From assembly GCF_037325665.1 (NCBI RefSeq), contig NC_090253.1, positions 16,511,252-16,575,251 on the forward strand: 64,000 nucleotides of DNA, given 5' to 3'. Both the position numbers and the translations under genes were made by a program. This document shows positions 1 through 10,546 of the stretch, piece by piece. Numbering within the stretch: position 1 is the stretch's first letter; every line of letters starts with the position of its first letter. A model generated the notes under the pieces. That model saw only the letters and a list, made by a program, of their open reading frames with translations. It made no database searches and was not told where the DNA came from. The DNA comes from Littorina saxatilis (taxonomy: Eukaryota > Mollusca > Gastropoda > Littorinimorpha > Littorinidae).

Positions 1-230
1 GTTCACAAGAGGAGAATTAATATAACTCCGCGGTGACTGTTTTTATGTTGTAATGTTTTGTGAGATTCTGTCATTCTATGCGTTGGGGATTTTCAAACTC
101 TGTTTAACGTAAACTCTGTTCACAAGAGGAGAATTAATATAACTCCGTGATGACTGTTTTTATGTTGTAATGTTTCGTCAGGTTCGGTCATTCTATGCGT
201 TGTGTACGAAACCTTTGACATGCGAAGTTT
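1..230. repeat. Outer 118-bp degenerate units, left arm
   Basis: Two units sharing the cores CACAAGAGGAGAATTAATAT and CATTCTATGCGTTG. They match the longer array at 35745-36790 in the right arm. From 230 to about 620 there is shared arm sequence with no recognisable gene. Confidence 0.7.
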
Positions 231-745
231 CGAAGTTTACGTGTGTCTCCCTGCGGAATTCATTGTTGAGGGGCTTTCATAACCTGCTCAATATTCACGA
301 CCCAAGCCCACAGTTGAAACATTTTATAGCAATAAGAAACAGATCACATGTGGAGGTTTGGAATTTAAAACAAGATATGCTTCTGGCATACAACGATTGG
401 TTTGAAATTAGTTCGTGATAAAATGGATTCATAAAAAGAATGTTTTTGTTGCAGGTTGATTTACTCTTTAATTACTGATGTAGAATATTCTCCACAATTT
501 TGTGTGTTTGCGCACATATCTCACCACAAGGCGATTTAGCCCGATTCTTTCCCCAAATGGCAATTGACCGATATGAAGTGAACCACTGCAGTGAAAACAT
601 ATTTGACTGATTTTAGCTGTGATCATGTAGGTTCAGTCTAGTCATCTTTTGGACTGGTTGGAAGTTAACTCTTACAGTCAAAGCAGTTTGGTACAAGTGT
701 GATCATGTAGGTTCAGTCTAGTCATCTTTTGGACTGGTTGGAAGT

Positions 746-1393
746 ACCCTCCGCGGGTTAGGGGGAGTCCCATATTGGTTGGGACTAGAAGGAATTTACC
801 CGATGCTACCCAGCATGTCGTAAGAGGCGACTAACGGTTCTGTTTCTTCTCTTCTTTTGTCTTATTTGATTTCTGCCTTACCAGTCCTTTCACCTATATT
901 TCCTTCCAAGAAAACTCTCCCTACTATTCCCTGCAGTTTTCGAATTCTTTTCTTGTTGTCTTATTTCTACCTGACTGGATCCATCACCTTTATTTCACTT
1001 ACCAAAAGTCTTCTTTTCCACATCCTTATTTCTCTGCACCCCGCATGTCGTATGAGGCGACTAACGGATTCTGTTTCTCCTTTTACCCTTGTTAAGTGGT
1101 TCTTGTATAGAATATAGTCAATGTTTGTACAGATTTTAGTCAAGCAGTATGTAAGAAATGTTTAGTCCTTTATACTGGAAACTTGCATTCTCCCAGTAAG
1201 GTCATATATTGTACTACGTTGCAAGCCCCTGGAGCAATTTTTTGATTAGTGCTTTTGTGAACAAGAAACACTTAACAAGTGGCTCTATCCCATCTCCCCC
1301 CCTTTCCCCTATCCCATCTCCCCCCTTTCCCTCGTCGCGATATAACCTTCGTGGTTGAAAACGACGTTAAACACCAAATAAAGAAAAAGAAAA
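746..1393 (+). mobile_element. SINE-like element with 11-bp target duplication (left arm only)
   Basis: The insertion is flanked by the direct repeat TGGTTGGAAGT (735-745 and 1394-1404) and is absent from the mirror position. Two stretches around GCATGTCGTAAGAGGCGACT recur within it. It ends with the tail CGTCGCGATATAACC, then AACGACGTTAAACACC and an A-rich AAAGAAA end, shared with the short tails at 18561-18623 and 21538-21604. The target duplication and tail show a retroposed element; the family name is not known to me. Confidence 0.8.
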
Positions 1394-1799
1394 TGGTTGG
1401 AAGTTAACTCTTACAGTGAAAACAAGTTTGGTACCAGTGTGATCATGTAGGTTCAGTCTAACCATCTTTTGGACTGGTTGGAAGTTAACTCTTACAGTGA
1501 AAACAAGAGTTTGGTACCTGTGTGATCATGTAGGTTAAGTCTAACCATCTTTTGGACTGGTTGGAAGTTAACTCTTACAGTGAAAACAAGTTTGGTACCA
1601 GTGTGATCATGTAGGTTAAGTCTAACCATCTTTTCGAAGGTTAAAAGACTGGTTGGAAGTTAACTCTTACAGTGAAAGCAAGTTTGGTACCAGTGTGATC
1701 ATGTAGGTTCAGTCTAACCATCTTTTGGACTGGTTGGAAGTTAACTCTTACAGTGAAAACAAGTTTGGTACAAATGTGATCATGTATGTTAAATCTAAC

Positions 1800-1903
1800 C
1801 TGCGACTTCAGTCTTGTGTGTGGCGCACGTTATATGTCAAAGCAGCACCGCCCTGATATGGCCCTTCGTGGTCGGCTGGGCGTTAAGCAAACAAACAAAC
1901 AAA
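1800..1903 (+). mobile_element. 3' fragment of a tRNA-derived SINE
   Basis: Matches the 3' third of the SINE at 35095-35403 (CTTGTGTGTGGCGCACGTTA through GGCGTTAAGCAAACAAAC). A mirror copy lies at about 33967-34072, so it predates the palindrome. The tail is a CAAA repeat. Confidence 0.8.
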
Positions 1904-1985
1904 ATCTTTTGGACTGGTTGGAAGTTAACTCTTACAGTGAAAACAGTTTGGTACAAGTGTGATCATGTAGGTTCAGTCTAATCTC

Positions 1986-2757
1986 TTCTTCTGTTTAAGT
2001 GGAAACAAATAGATTCGAAGAAAACTTTAATAGCATACATAGTTATTACCTGCGATCATGTAGGTTAATTCTAATCGGGTGTTTTTGTTGGAGGATAAGA
2101 AATGGATTGAACGTTCACCATTACAGCAAGAACAGTATCAGCGGGGTAATAGCATAGACAGACCTGCCAGCCATTGTGAAGCCTTAAGTGTAGACATTTA
2201 GAATGTTTTGGAATTTTCAGCTTAGAAAATGGTGTTTAAGTGTAGCATTTTCTAACATGTATTTATACCACATCCGCATTTATGCCATCTTGCACAAGAA
2301 TAGACATTTGTAATCAAGATTCATTAGAATGCAGGAACATCAAATGCCCACAAGAGTATCTGCAGCGCCACTTTTCAGTGTAGGATGTTTTATGACTCAT
2401 GTTGTGACCACTACATGGAGTAGGAGGCAAAACTGAGTACCAGCACTCACAAGAAAGATGTTGGATCCTTGTGATTATTTGTTTAATCGTAGCATTCTTT
2501 AGCTCTTAAAACGTAGCATGCAGTGGGCACATCTGCATAGGGATACATATAGTACTATATTGCTATAGTATAGTAGTGTAACCACTTTTAAAAGAACTTA
2601 GCAGAGGGGTTCGGGACGTGTCTGTACCAGAAAGGGCGATCTTTTTGTCAATAAGTCACCGTATTTATTTGCTTATAAATGTGAAGTTCCAAATAATAAG
2701 CTATTCATCTGTTTTTGATTTACAGGTTTGAAATATTAAAGTCATACTAAATGTCTA
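1986..2757. other. Arm sequence without recognisable gene
   Basis: Moderately AT-rich unique arm sequence with a mirror copy in the right arm. No splice-bounded coding segment, RNA gene or mobile element is recognised. Confidence 0.5.
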
Positions 2758-2815
2758 TTGCGTGGTCTTCTCTCTTGTTATGTCTGCGTCTCTCAGTCTA
2801 TCGATGTGCGTGTTC

Positions 2816-2817
<2 letters not shown>

Positions 2818-2884
<67 letters not shown>
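2818..2884. repeat. GA microsatellite, left arm
   Basis: An uninterrupted GA tract, mirrored by the CT tract at 32634-32697. Apparent coding across it is only the repeat being read through. Confidence 0.95.
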
Positions 2885-2885
<1 letters not shown>

Positions 2886-3106
2886 ATTCATATATCAATT
2901 GCACAAAATAAAGCACACAGTACACAGGTCTTATACAAAGTACTCAAACAATACTTCTTTAATTAAAACATGTCAAACGCAGAAACAAACATTTTCTATA
3001 GTATAACCAAACATTATTCTTTTCTTGCACTTTCAACATCTCATGTAAAGATTTAAAACGTACAGAAAGCAAGCATAGACTTTAGTCAATGGACAAATAA
3101 ACCTAA

Positions 3107-3400
3107 TTATTCATACATTGGGGTGTGCACGTTAAATATCCCACGATTGACAAAAGGGTCTTTCCTTGCAAAACTGTATAGGCATAGATAAAAATGTCCA
3201 CCAAATACCAGTGTGACTTGGAATAATAGGCCGTGAAAGGTGAATGCTCGCCCTGATAGGCTTAAGGTTTGCTGGCCGATGTGAATGCGTGATATATTGT
3301 GTAAACAATTCCATCTCACACGACATAAATAAATCCCTGCGCCTTGAATCCGTAGTTGAGATATGTGCGCGATATATAAATTGCATAAAATAAATAAAAT
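3107..3400 (-). mobile_element. Diverged SINE body, left arm
   Basis: Resembles the SINE at 35861-36253, sharing the pieces GTGACTTGGAATAATAGGCC and CGTGAAAGG, but is clearly older and has lost its tail. The mirror copy is at 32190-32430, so this insertion predates the palindrome. Confidence 0.65.
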
Positions 3401-3657
3401 AAGACAAAAGAAAAGAAGGTGCTTCAGGATACTTACAGTAAAACCCACAATTTCACATATGATGTTCCCCAGAGTCAGTAACTAATGCCACTGCTTTACA
3501 GACAAACATACTATAAACAAACGGGTGACTCCCGTAATCAGTAGGTGTCATTTGAACATAAGTCATTCGTCAATGCCGGTTACAAAAAAAATTGAATCCC
3601 TGACAAACATTAGATAACTCACTGAATACAATGAAATGCTATCGATACGCAGCACAC

Positions 3658-3675
3658 ACGCACGCACGCACACAC

Positions 3676-3732
<57 letters not shown>
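3658..3732. repeat. CA microsatellite, left arm
   Basis: A CA tract mirrored by the TG tract at 31842-31930. Confidence 0.95.
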
Positions 3733-4575
3733 GCTGACCAGTCTACTGCATTTTAATGCCTGTGTTTCCTTTTCGACGTTCTGGCTGTTTTCTGGGTAAG
3801 GAAACGGAAACACTTGAAACGCACAGATAGATATTTGTTCAATCATTTTCTATGATTACATTGTACCCTTTGCAATTTCAAGTATGACAAATCGTTGAAC
3901 AAATCCAGCAAGTGAAAGACCACTTCCCTCTACGCATACCCCTTCCCTCTACGCATACACCATTCTCGTCCCTATCATGACATTCTGGTTTGAACAATAT
4001 TTGCATCGAAGGCAGTGAATCATAAAAGGCAAGTAGAACCAATAACAACAATGCCCTTTAACATCATGCCTATGGTTCGCGTTTATGAATTCAAACCGTA
4101 CATTTACAGACTTGTTCAACGCTTTGAGTCAACAAGCTCCGTTTTGGTGCGCTGGACAGGAAGCAATCTCTGAAAATGTCAAAACTTTTTCACTGTGACG
4201 GGCTACGGCTTACAACAATGCGCAAACCTTACTTTACATTTTGTTTATTCTCTTCAATTTTGCAGTTACAATTATACTATGGCAAACTGCTTAAAAAATA
4301 TATTCACAAAGTAAGGGTAATATGTCAGCAGTTCATTGAACATGTATTGGATTATATTGATTTTGAATCGGCTTTCAGATATTAAATGATGACAAGCAGC
4401 AGTACCTCACTCAGAACGTGCGCGCAGGACAGCAAGCTCATATTCGAGACTAAAAGATCGTTATGTTACTCAACCGGCACTGACAAATTAAGGGTTATAG
4501 ATTTACGAAACTTGAACTTGTCGCTAATGCAGCAAGGCAAGTTGATATTCAATTACAATCAGAGACGTCTTCGCA
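3733..4575 (+). other. 5' flank of the left receptor copy
   Basis: Shared arm sequence before the receptor start codon, likely promoter and 5' UTR or intron. No convincing TATA box or other site is identified. The empty target site of the hAT-like element found at 30808-31123 lies here, at 4471-4475. Confidence 0.4.
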
Positions 4576-7500
4576 ATGGCTTTTTTTCTTGGTTTACTAG
4601 TTTTGATGTTTTATCCAATCATATGTTTACAAGCGAGAACTTACTCTCTCTCTCCAGACGAAACTAACAGTTCTTCCAAATTGTTGGGAAACTCCAGGCC
4701 AAATCTGAGTACGAGTTACACCACAGACCATTGGTCAGCGGAAACTACGACAACCATATCGGCCCTGAAAACTTCTGAGAGTGTTGTGAATGTTTTGAAT
4801 CACACGGAAAACGGTACTCTGTTGAAAACAAGTCTGAGTGCATCCCTCCACAAAACGTACTCTTATCACGATTTTGGCGTTCCCATCGGCCGTACAACCA
4901 GTAGTCAAAATACTGACGTGCTTACGGAAGACGTGGAAAGAAATGTTAATGTTAGAGTTCCTGCCCGAAATGCAGGGGATCTCTCGGATCACACAGACAC
5001 CAGTCAAAGCTCTTTGGGTCTCCTTGGAGATCATGCTGAAAGAAAGGACACCGTTTCTGGATTGGATCGAGATAGAACTTTCAATAAGGTTACAGGAGGT
5101 ATTACATCAACACGGCCGAACCCACCAACCAGCCCAGCTCCTGTCCTGAAACGTTTTGCACGGACTTCATCAAAAACTGGTCACCGAACTTTCAGATCAA
5201 CTATCAATGCTTGTTCTCCGGACAACTTGACTCTAACAACCTCTTATGACCTTACGCTTGAAATCTTGGTAGATCCGGACGAGATTGAACAGCCTGTCGT
5301 GGAGTGTGTTTTTACCGCTTACGTAAGTCAGAATCATTATATGAATCTGACGGTGGACCAGCTGACCGATACCTTCAATGAAAACTTAACGATAAGGATC
5401 AGCGAAGTGAGTGACTACGAAACTCCAAGCCCTACGGTTATCGACGGTGAGATGCTCAAAAACACTAGTTTTTCGTTGTTTTCCTTTAACCCACTGAAGG
5501 TTCGTGTTGAGGGTTATGCACCATTCTCGATGTTACGCGTAACTCTGCACTATCGTGTCCAGAAAGGTCCATACATGCAGACCTTACCCTCTTCTAAGAT
5601 TTCTGCCGACGTCACGTGTGTTATGTCACCTGGGTTCATGGACGGACAGTCTTACCCTCACGACTACGATGGCGAGTTTGTCATTACGATAACTGCGATA
5701 GAGTCGTTGATGATCAGCTTCAGTCAGATTTATATCGCCTACAGCAATTATTACTGTCTACATGACTTTTTATTGCTTACGGAGTTGCCTCAGAAGAAAA
5801 ACACTACTTTCTGTGGCGAATCTGTGACAGATGTTATGATATACCACTCCTCGCTCCGTCTCCATTTTCGAACAAATTACCGATTCACCCGTGAAGGTTT
5901 TAAGATGCTATTCACAATCTTACCCAGGGCTGAAGAGCCCACGCTTTTGCCAGGTAAAGTCTTCAACTGCTCCGTGCCAAATTTTCACCGTTTTAAACCG
6001 ATGATGAGCTGTAACACAGCAGTGGAGTGCGAAGGAGGAGAAGATGAGCAAGGCTGTTCCTACCACAGCGACGACTGTGGAGATGGCTTCGTTAATATCG
6101 GCACAAAATGTTACCGTGTGGTGCGACCCAAAGAGCCCATAAGCTGGACTGATGCTAAATATGACTGCATTCGGCATGGGCAAACAATGGTGACTTTTGG
6201 AAACTCAGAGGAATTCGAACAATACTTGCGACTTCTTCATTTGTCCAAAAACATGCATTACACTTTTTTTGGAGCACAAACGGTGAACCGACGACAGGCA
6301 GCTTCGATCGCGACCTTGTATAGATACGTCTGGCAGTGGGCTGATGGCTGGACGGCCTTCTCGGTACAGATGAATGGTTATAAGCTTCCCCCTGCATGTG
6401 CCATGTACGATTATCTGGATCGTATTTTCAGGTCAACATCATGCAATGAAAAAAACAATAGAGACTATGTTTGTGTGTTCAATAAACCAAATAGAACCCT
6501 TCAGGTTGGAACGGTTACTAAGCATGATGTTCGTCTGTTTGAACACTCTGCAAATATGACTTGGAGCACTGCAGTAAATGTGGTTCAGTGTCCTTCAGGT
6601 CATGTAACCAGAGACTTTTTGTCGTGTGACCTCCAGGCAGAATGCCGTGCACCAGATCCTCGCGTGTTCTGCGAGGTAGGTGTCGTGAAGATGCCCATGT
6701 TTCAGTGTGGGCACAGCCAAACTAGTCTGCCATACACTTTGGTATGCGACCACGTGCAGCATTGCCTTGACAACTCAGATGAGGACTTTTGTCTGTATCC
6801 CAACTGTCTCCATGGTTTGAATCGTGATAGTCAGTGTATTCTAGACCACCAGCTGTGTGACGGCAAACTCGATAGCTATGACGGCTCTGACGAAACGTGT
6901 CAGGCATCTGATTCAACATTCCGTTCTTCAGTGTACCCTCCAGGTTCAGTCCATTTTGATGGTAAAGGAGGGTATTGGGTGAAGCCTATGAAGGATAATG
7001 AGCGCTGTCCAGGTTCAGTCCATTTTGATGGTAAAGGAGGGTATTGGGTGAAGCCTATGAAGGATAATGAGCGCTGTCCAGGTTCAGTCCATTTTGATGG
7101 TAAAGGAGGGTATTGGGTGAAGCCTATGAAGGATAATGAGCGCTGTCCAGGTTCAGTCCATTTTGATGGTAAAGGAGGGTATTGGGTGAAGCCTATGAAG
7201 GATAATGAGCGCTGTCCAGGTTCAGTCCATTTTGATGGTAAAGGAGGGTATTGGGTGAAGCCTATGAAGGATAATGAGCGCTGTCCAGGTTCAGTCCATT
7301 TTGATGGTAAAGGAGGGTATTGGGTGAAGCCTATGAAGGATAATGAGCGCTGTCCAGGTTCAGTCCATTTTGATGGTAAAGGAGGGTATTGGGTGAAGCC
7401 TATGAAGGATAATGAGCGCTGTCCAGGTTCAGTCCATTTTGATGGTAAAGGAGGGTATTGGGTGAAGCCTATGAAGGATAATGAGCGCTGTCCAGGTTCA

Positions 7501-8742
7501 GTCCATTTTGATGGTAAAGGAGGGTATTGGGTGAAGCCTATGAAGGATAATGAGCGCTGTCCAGGTTCAGTTCATTTTGATGGTAAAGGAGGGTATTGGG
7601 TGAAGCCTATGAAGGATAATGAGCGCTGTCCCACGACACACTTTCTATGTCCTGAATATTTCTGCCTACCAGTCTATCTCCGCTGTAACGGTATAGATGA
7701 CTGCCCGGGTCGTGAGGATGAAGCTAGGTGTGACAGCTACACGTGTCCAGGTCTCTACCGCTGTCGGGGGTCCAAGGTGTGTCTGCACGCTGACAACGTG
7801 TGTGACGGCGTGCCCGAGTGTCCCGAGCAGGACGATGAACTGCTGTGTGATTTCTCTTGTCCTGACCAGTGTCACTGCCAGGGTCTGGCCTTTGTCTGCA
7901 GCACCAACTTCTCTGTTAGCTCTTACCCTACACTTCGCTACCTCAATGCTAGCGGCTCTGGCATGACACCTGATGCTGTTAGTGGTTGCCTGTTACTTTT
8001 TCACCTTGATTTGTCAAATTGTGACATTGACAATTTTCCTCCCAACGTGACCGTTCCAAATCTCCAAGAGTTTGATTTAAGCCGAAACCAGCTCACATTT
8101 CTTGACATGCGTCGTTTCTACTATCTGCCAAATCTTAGGGTTCTGCTGTTAACGCAAAACCCACTTGTAAGGATAATCGACTCTGCATCCACAGAATTAA
8201 AAGAAATGAAACTGCAGACTATTGATCTGTCGTACACTGCTCTAGAAGTAGTTAATGGCAGTGCATTCAAAAGTATCTCAAGTTTAAAAGTTTTAAACGT
8301 GTCTTGGAGCGAGTTAACAACAATAAACGTTGACGGGTTACAGTCCACTCCAAAGCTAGAAAGTATTGATTTTAGGGGTTCTCCTCTCAGACACTACCCT
8401 AAGGATTTACTGAAGAACCTGAAGTTTCTAAAGCTTGTGCAAGCCGACAGCTACAAGCTATGTTGTGAGGCGATGTTGCCTACTAGCTTTAATTTGCACA
8501 ATTGTCATGCAGCCCAGGATTTACTAGCTTCATGCGAAGACCTCCTAAGATCTAACATTTACAGAGTTTTTCTGTGGATCTTTGCTTTTCTGTCTGTTCT
8601 GGGGAATATTGGCAGTTTTGTGGCTAGGTTGTACCTCCACTCTGTTGGCAAAGCTCAGAGCAGCTTTAACATATTTGTAACAAACCTATCCATTGCTGAC
8701 TTTTTTTTTTTTTTTTTTTTTTTTTTCTTTTCTTTTTTTTGA
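4576..8742 (+). CDS. GRL101-like receptor: ectodomain and TM1-TM2 (left copy, cut short)
   Basis: The product resembles molluscan GRL101-type receptors, LRR-bearing GPCRs related to relaxin receptors. Visible domains in order, with rough residues: signal peptide 1-18; Ser/Thr-rich region; CUB 347-450; LDLa 461-497; C-type lectin 501-634; two LDLa 708-776; ten 23-residue repeats 789-1018; two LDLa 1018-1091; LRR cap and repeats 1095-1290; TM1 about 1330-1355; start of TM2 with the motif NLSIADF. The ATG is chosen because a clean hydrophobic leader follows it. The frame then runs into a poly-T stretch at 8701 (the reversed poly-A of a LINE) and stops at 8742. About 50 residues between TM2 and TM3 are missing before the matching segment at 9895. 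A full seven-helix receptor cannot be read here, although a secreted or single-pass product could be. Domain calls are from sequence; ligand and function are unknown. Confidence 0.8.
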   Translation: MAFFLGLLVLMFYPIICLQARTYSLSPDETNSSSKLLGNSRPNLSTSYTTDHWSAETTTTISALKTSESVVNVLNHTENGTLLKTSLSASLHKTYSYHDFGVPIGRTTSSQNTDVLTEDVERNVNVRVPARNAGDLSDHTDTSQSSLGLLGDHAERKDTVSGLDRDRTFNKVTGGITSTRPNPPTSPAPVLKRFARTSSKTGHRTFRSTINACSPDNLTLTTSYDLTLEILVDPDEIEQPVVECVFTAYVSQNHYMNLTVDQLTDTFNENLTIRISEVSDYETPSPTVIDGEMLKNTSFSLFSFNPLKVRVEGYAPFSMLRVTLHYRVQKGPYMQTLPSSKISADVTCVMSPGFMDGQSYPHDYDGEFVITITAIESLMISFSQIYIAYSNYYCLHDFLLLTELPQKKNTTFCGESVTDVMIYHSSLRLHFRTNYRFTREGFKMLFTILPRAEEPTLLPGKVFNCSVPNFHRFKPMMSCNTAVECEGGEDEQGCSYHSDDCGDGFVNIGTKCYRVVRPKEPISWTDAKYDCIRHGQTMVTFGNSEEFEQYLRLLHLSKNMHYTFFGAQTVNRRQAASIATLYRYVWQWADGWTAFSVQMNGYKLPPACAMYDYLDRIFRSTSCNEKNNRDYVCVFNKPNRTLQVGTVTKHDVRLFEHSANMTWSTAVNVVQCPSGHVTRDFLSCDLQAECRAPDPRVFCEVGVVKMPMFQCGHSQTSLPYTLVCDHVQHCLDNSDEDFCLYPNCLHGLNRDSQCILDHQLCDGKLDSYDGSDETCQASDSTFRSSVYPPGSVHFDGKGGYWVKPMKDNERCPGSVHFDGKGGYWVKPMKDNERCPGSVHFDGKGGYWVKPMKDNERCPGSVHFDGKGGYWVKPMKDNERCPGSVHFDGKGGYWVKPMKDNERCPGSVHFDGKGGYWVKPMKDNERCPGSVHFDGKGGYWVKPMKDNERCPGSVHFDGKGGYWVKPMKDNERCPGSVHFDGKGGYWVKPMKDNERCPGSVHFDGKGGYWVKPMKDNERCPTTHFLCPEYFCLPVYLRCNGIDDCPGREDEARCDSYTCPGLYRCRGSKVCLHADNVCDGVPECPEQDDELLCDFSCPDQCHCQGLAFVCSTNFSVSSYPTLRYLNASGSGMTPDAVSGCLLLFHLDLSNCDIDNFPPNVTVPNLQEFDLSRNQLTFLDMRRFYYLPNLRVLLLTQNPLVRIIDSASTELKEMKLQTIDLSYTALEVVNGSAFKSISSLKVLNVSWSELTTINVDGLQSTPKLESIDFRGSPLRHYPKDLLKNLKFLKLVQADSYKLCCEAMLPTSFNLHNCHAAQDLLASCEDLLRSNIYRVFLWIFAFLSVLGNIGSFVARLYLHSVGKAQSSFNIFVTNLSIADFFFFFFFFFFSFF
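6940..7629 (+). repeat. Coding minisatellite, 10 x 69 bp (left receptor copy)
   Basis: Exactly ten units of 69 bp (690 bp), each encoding 23 residues from PGSVHFDGKGG to NERC. The reading frame is kept because 69 is a multiple of three. The last Cys of the array is also the first Cys of the next LDLa domain, so the unit appears to have arisen from the segment leading into that domain. The copies are nearly identical, which points to recent expansion or homogenisation. Confidence 0.97.
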
Positions 8743-9894
8743 ACCTCAGTTACAATATGACTCGCTACGAGTATGATACTGTGAGCGAAGCTGAACAGTT
8801 TAAACGTAAACAGAATGGGTTATAAATAATAATAATATCATTCTTTCGTTTAACATGGACAATCTTCGAAAATGTACAATATTTTCAATCAATTATAATT
8901 TAGCTATAATTCTCTCCGTCAACTGGCATTTGCACACTTTCTCTCTTTCTCTATCCTCTCTCCCCATCCTCTCTCTCCCTCACCTCCCCTCTCTCCCTCT
9001 CTCTATCTTCAATCGTCCTCTCTCTCTCTCCCCCCCTCTCCCCTTCTCTCTCTCTCTCACCCTCCCTGCCACTCTCTCTCTCTCTCTCTCTCTGATACTG
9101 TGAGCGATGCTGAACAGTTTAAACATAAACCCTACCATTCTCTCTCTCTCTCTCTCTGATACTGTGAGCGATGCTGAACAGTTTAAACATAAACAGATAG
9201 GGTTATAAATAGCAATAATATCATTCTTTCGTTTAACATGGACAATCTTCGAACATCTCTCTTTCTCGCTCACTCTCTCCCACCCCTCCCTCCGCTCTTT
9301 CTCTACCTCTCTCTCTCTCGCACCCTCCCCTTTCCCCCTCTCTCTCTCTCTCTTCCTCTCTCAATCTCTCTCTCTCTCTCCCTCTCTCTCTCCGTCTCTC
9401 TCTCTCTCTCCCTCTCCCTCTCTCTCTCCCTCCCTCCCTCTCCCTCCCTCACTCTCTCTCTCTCTATTACCATGGTTGTGTTTAAATGAATTAATAATAA
9501 TGATATATTTTGCTGTTCGTCATAATTGTTTTCATCACTGGTTCACCTTAGTTAATACATTGACATTTGCAACGAGTCGTTTGCAATAGCATGATAGTAC
9601 TGGGTTTCTCAGTCAAAAAGCCGAATGGAGAGCTCTCTTTCAAATATACAATTTGGGTCAAAGCCTTCTCCGTATTTGTATATACTTATTGACATTTTTG
9701 CAACAAGCAGAATAAAGTTAATATTTCTTATAGTTTGGTCCTGTTGCTTGTTCGGTTGGAAACCAAATAAAACGTCAGTTTCTTTTAATTTTATCTGTGA
9801 ACCTGTTTTTATATAAATGTGCTTTTCTACGTTCTTCCAAAAAAGTGATATTCTTGGGCATTTAAAGAAAAAATGTTCAACTGCTGTCCAGTGA
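8701..9894 (-). mobile_element. 3' end of an L1/Tx1-like LINE inserted in the left receptor gene
   Basis: On the minus strand, 9894 to about 9620 encodes a LINE C-terminal region (WTAVEHFFFKCP, then VLFGFQPN, ILLVAKMSI and an IFERELSIR-like end). A long 3' region follows and ends in the poly-A seen as poly-T at 8701-8727. The 3' region is full of CT tracts and repeats a segment starting GATACTGTGAGCGATGCTGA at about 8776, 9093 and 9158. The element is 5'-truncated and lies antisense to the receptor gene. Receptor sequence between TM2 and TM3 is lost at the same place, consistent with insertion plus deletion. Its RT part is absent here; an RT fragment sits at the mirror position in the right arm. 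Confidence 0.8.
8930..9475. repeat. CT-rich low-complexity tracts within the LINE 3' region
   Basis: Several CT and CCT tracts alternate with three copies of a short LINE 3' segment. No coding content. Confidence 0.85.
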
Positions 9895-10546
9895 GGTGTC
9901 AGCCTTTATTATTTGTGCTATCACTTTGGATCGATTCCTAGTCCTCCGCTTTCCCTTTAGCAGGCTTCACTTCAGTCGCAAGTCTGCAATGATCACGTGT
10001 GGGGTTGTTTGGATAGTAGGTGTTGTCTTGGCGGTTGTTCCCTTGCTGCCGGTGACATCACACTGGGAGTACTATAGTCAAACGGGTATCTGCATTCCTC
10101 TGCCTTTCACAAGCAGAGACAGTTTCCAAGGTTATGACTATTCTTTCAGTGTCATGATCTTGCTCAACCTGGTTCTGTTTGTATTTATTGCCACTGGTCA
10201 GGCTGTTGTGTACTGGTCAATACGCACCAATGCGGTGACCTCATCCACAAGCAAAAGGTCCAGAGACGCTACCATCGCCCGTCGTCTGACTACCATAGTT
10301 GTGTCGGACTTTCTATGTTGGTTCCCTATCGGTCTGCTGGGTTTGCTGTCAGCTACTAGAACCCCCATTCCAGGGGAAGTCAACGTGGCCGTGGCCATCT
10401 TTGTGCTACCGCTCAATTCTGCACTGAACCCCTTTCTCTACACGTTAAATGTGGTCATGGAAAAGCGTAAGTCAGCTCGAGAGACCTTGCTGTTGAAACG
10501 CCTAGAAGCTCGCATGATGACGTTTGCCAGTAAAGACACAGAATAG
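9895..10546 (+). CDS. GRL101-like receptor: TM3 to C-terminus (left copy)
   Basis: Continues the class A GPCR after a LINE fragment. It starts at about the conserved SEVSAF before TM3. Seen here: TM3 with LDRF (the DRY position); TM4; TM5; a short third loop with basic residues; TM6 with CWFPIG; TM7 with NPFLY (the NPxxY motif); and a short tail ending in ASKDTE and TAG. An AATAAA-like signal follows the stop by about 20 bases. The CCAG just before the segment could serve as a splice acceptor, but the junction coincides with the LINE border, so this is more likely a scar of insertion plus deletion. The mirror copy at 23077-23659 begins further in. Confidence 0.8.

Larger units (their letters stand above)
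625..1985. repeat. 80-bp minisatellite, left arm (interrupted)
   Basis: Tandem units of about 80 bp built around GTGATCATGTAGGTTCAGTC and GGACTGGTTGGAAGTTAACT. The array is broken by a SINE at 746-1393 and by the 3' end of another SINE at about 1800-1903. The mirror array at 33870-34918 contains the second insertion but not the first. Confidence 0.85.
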
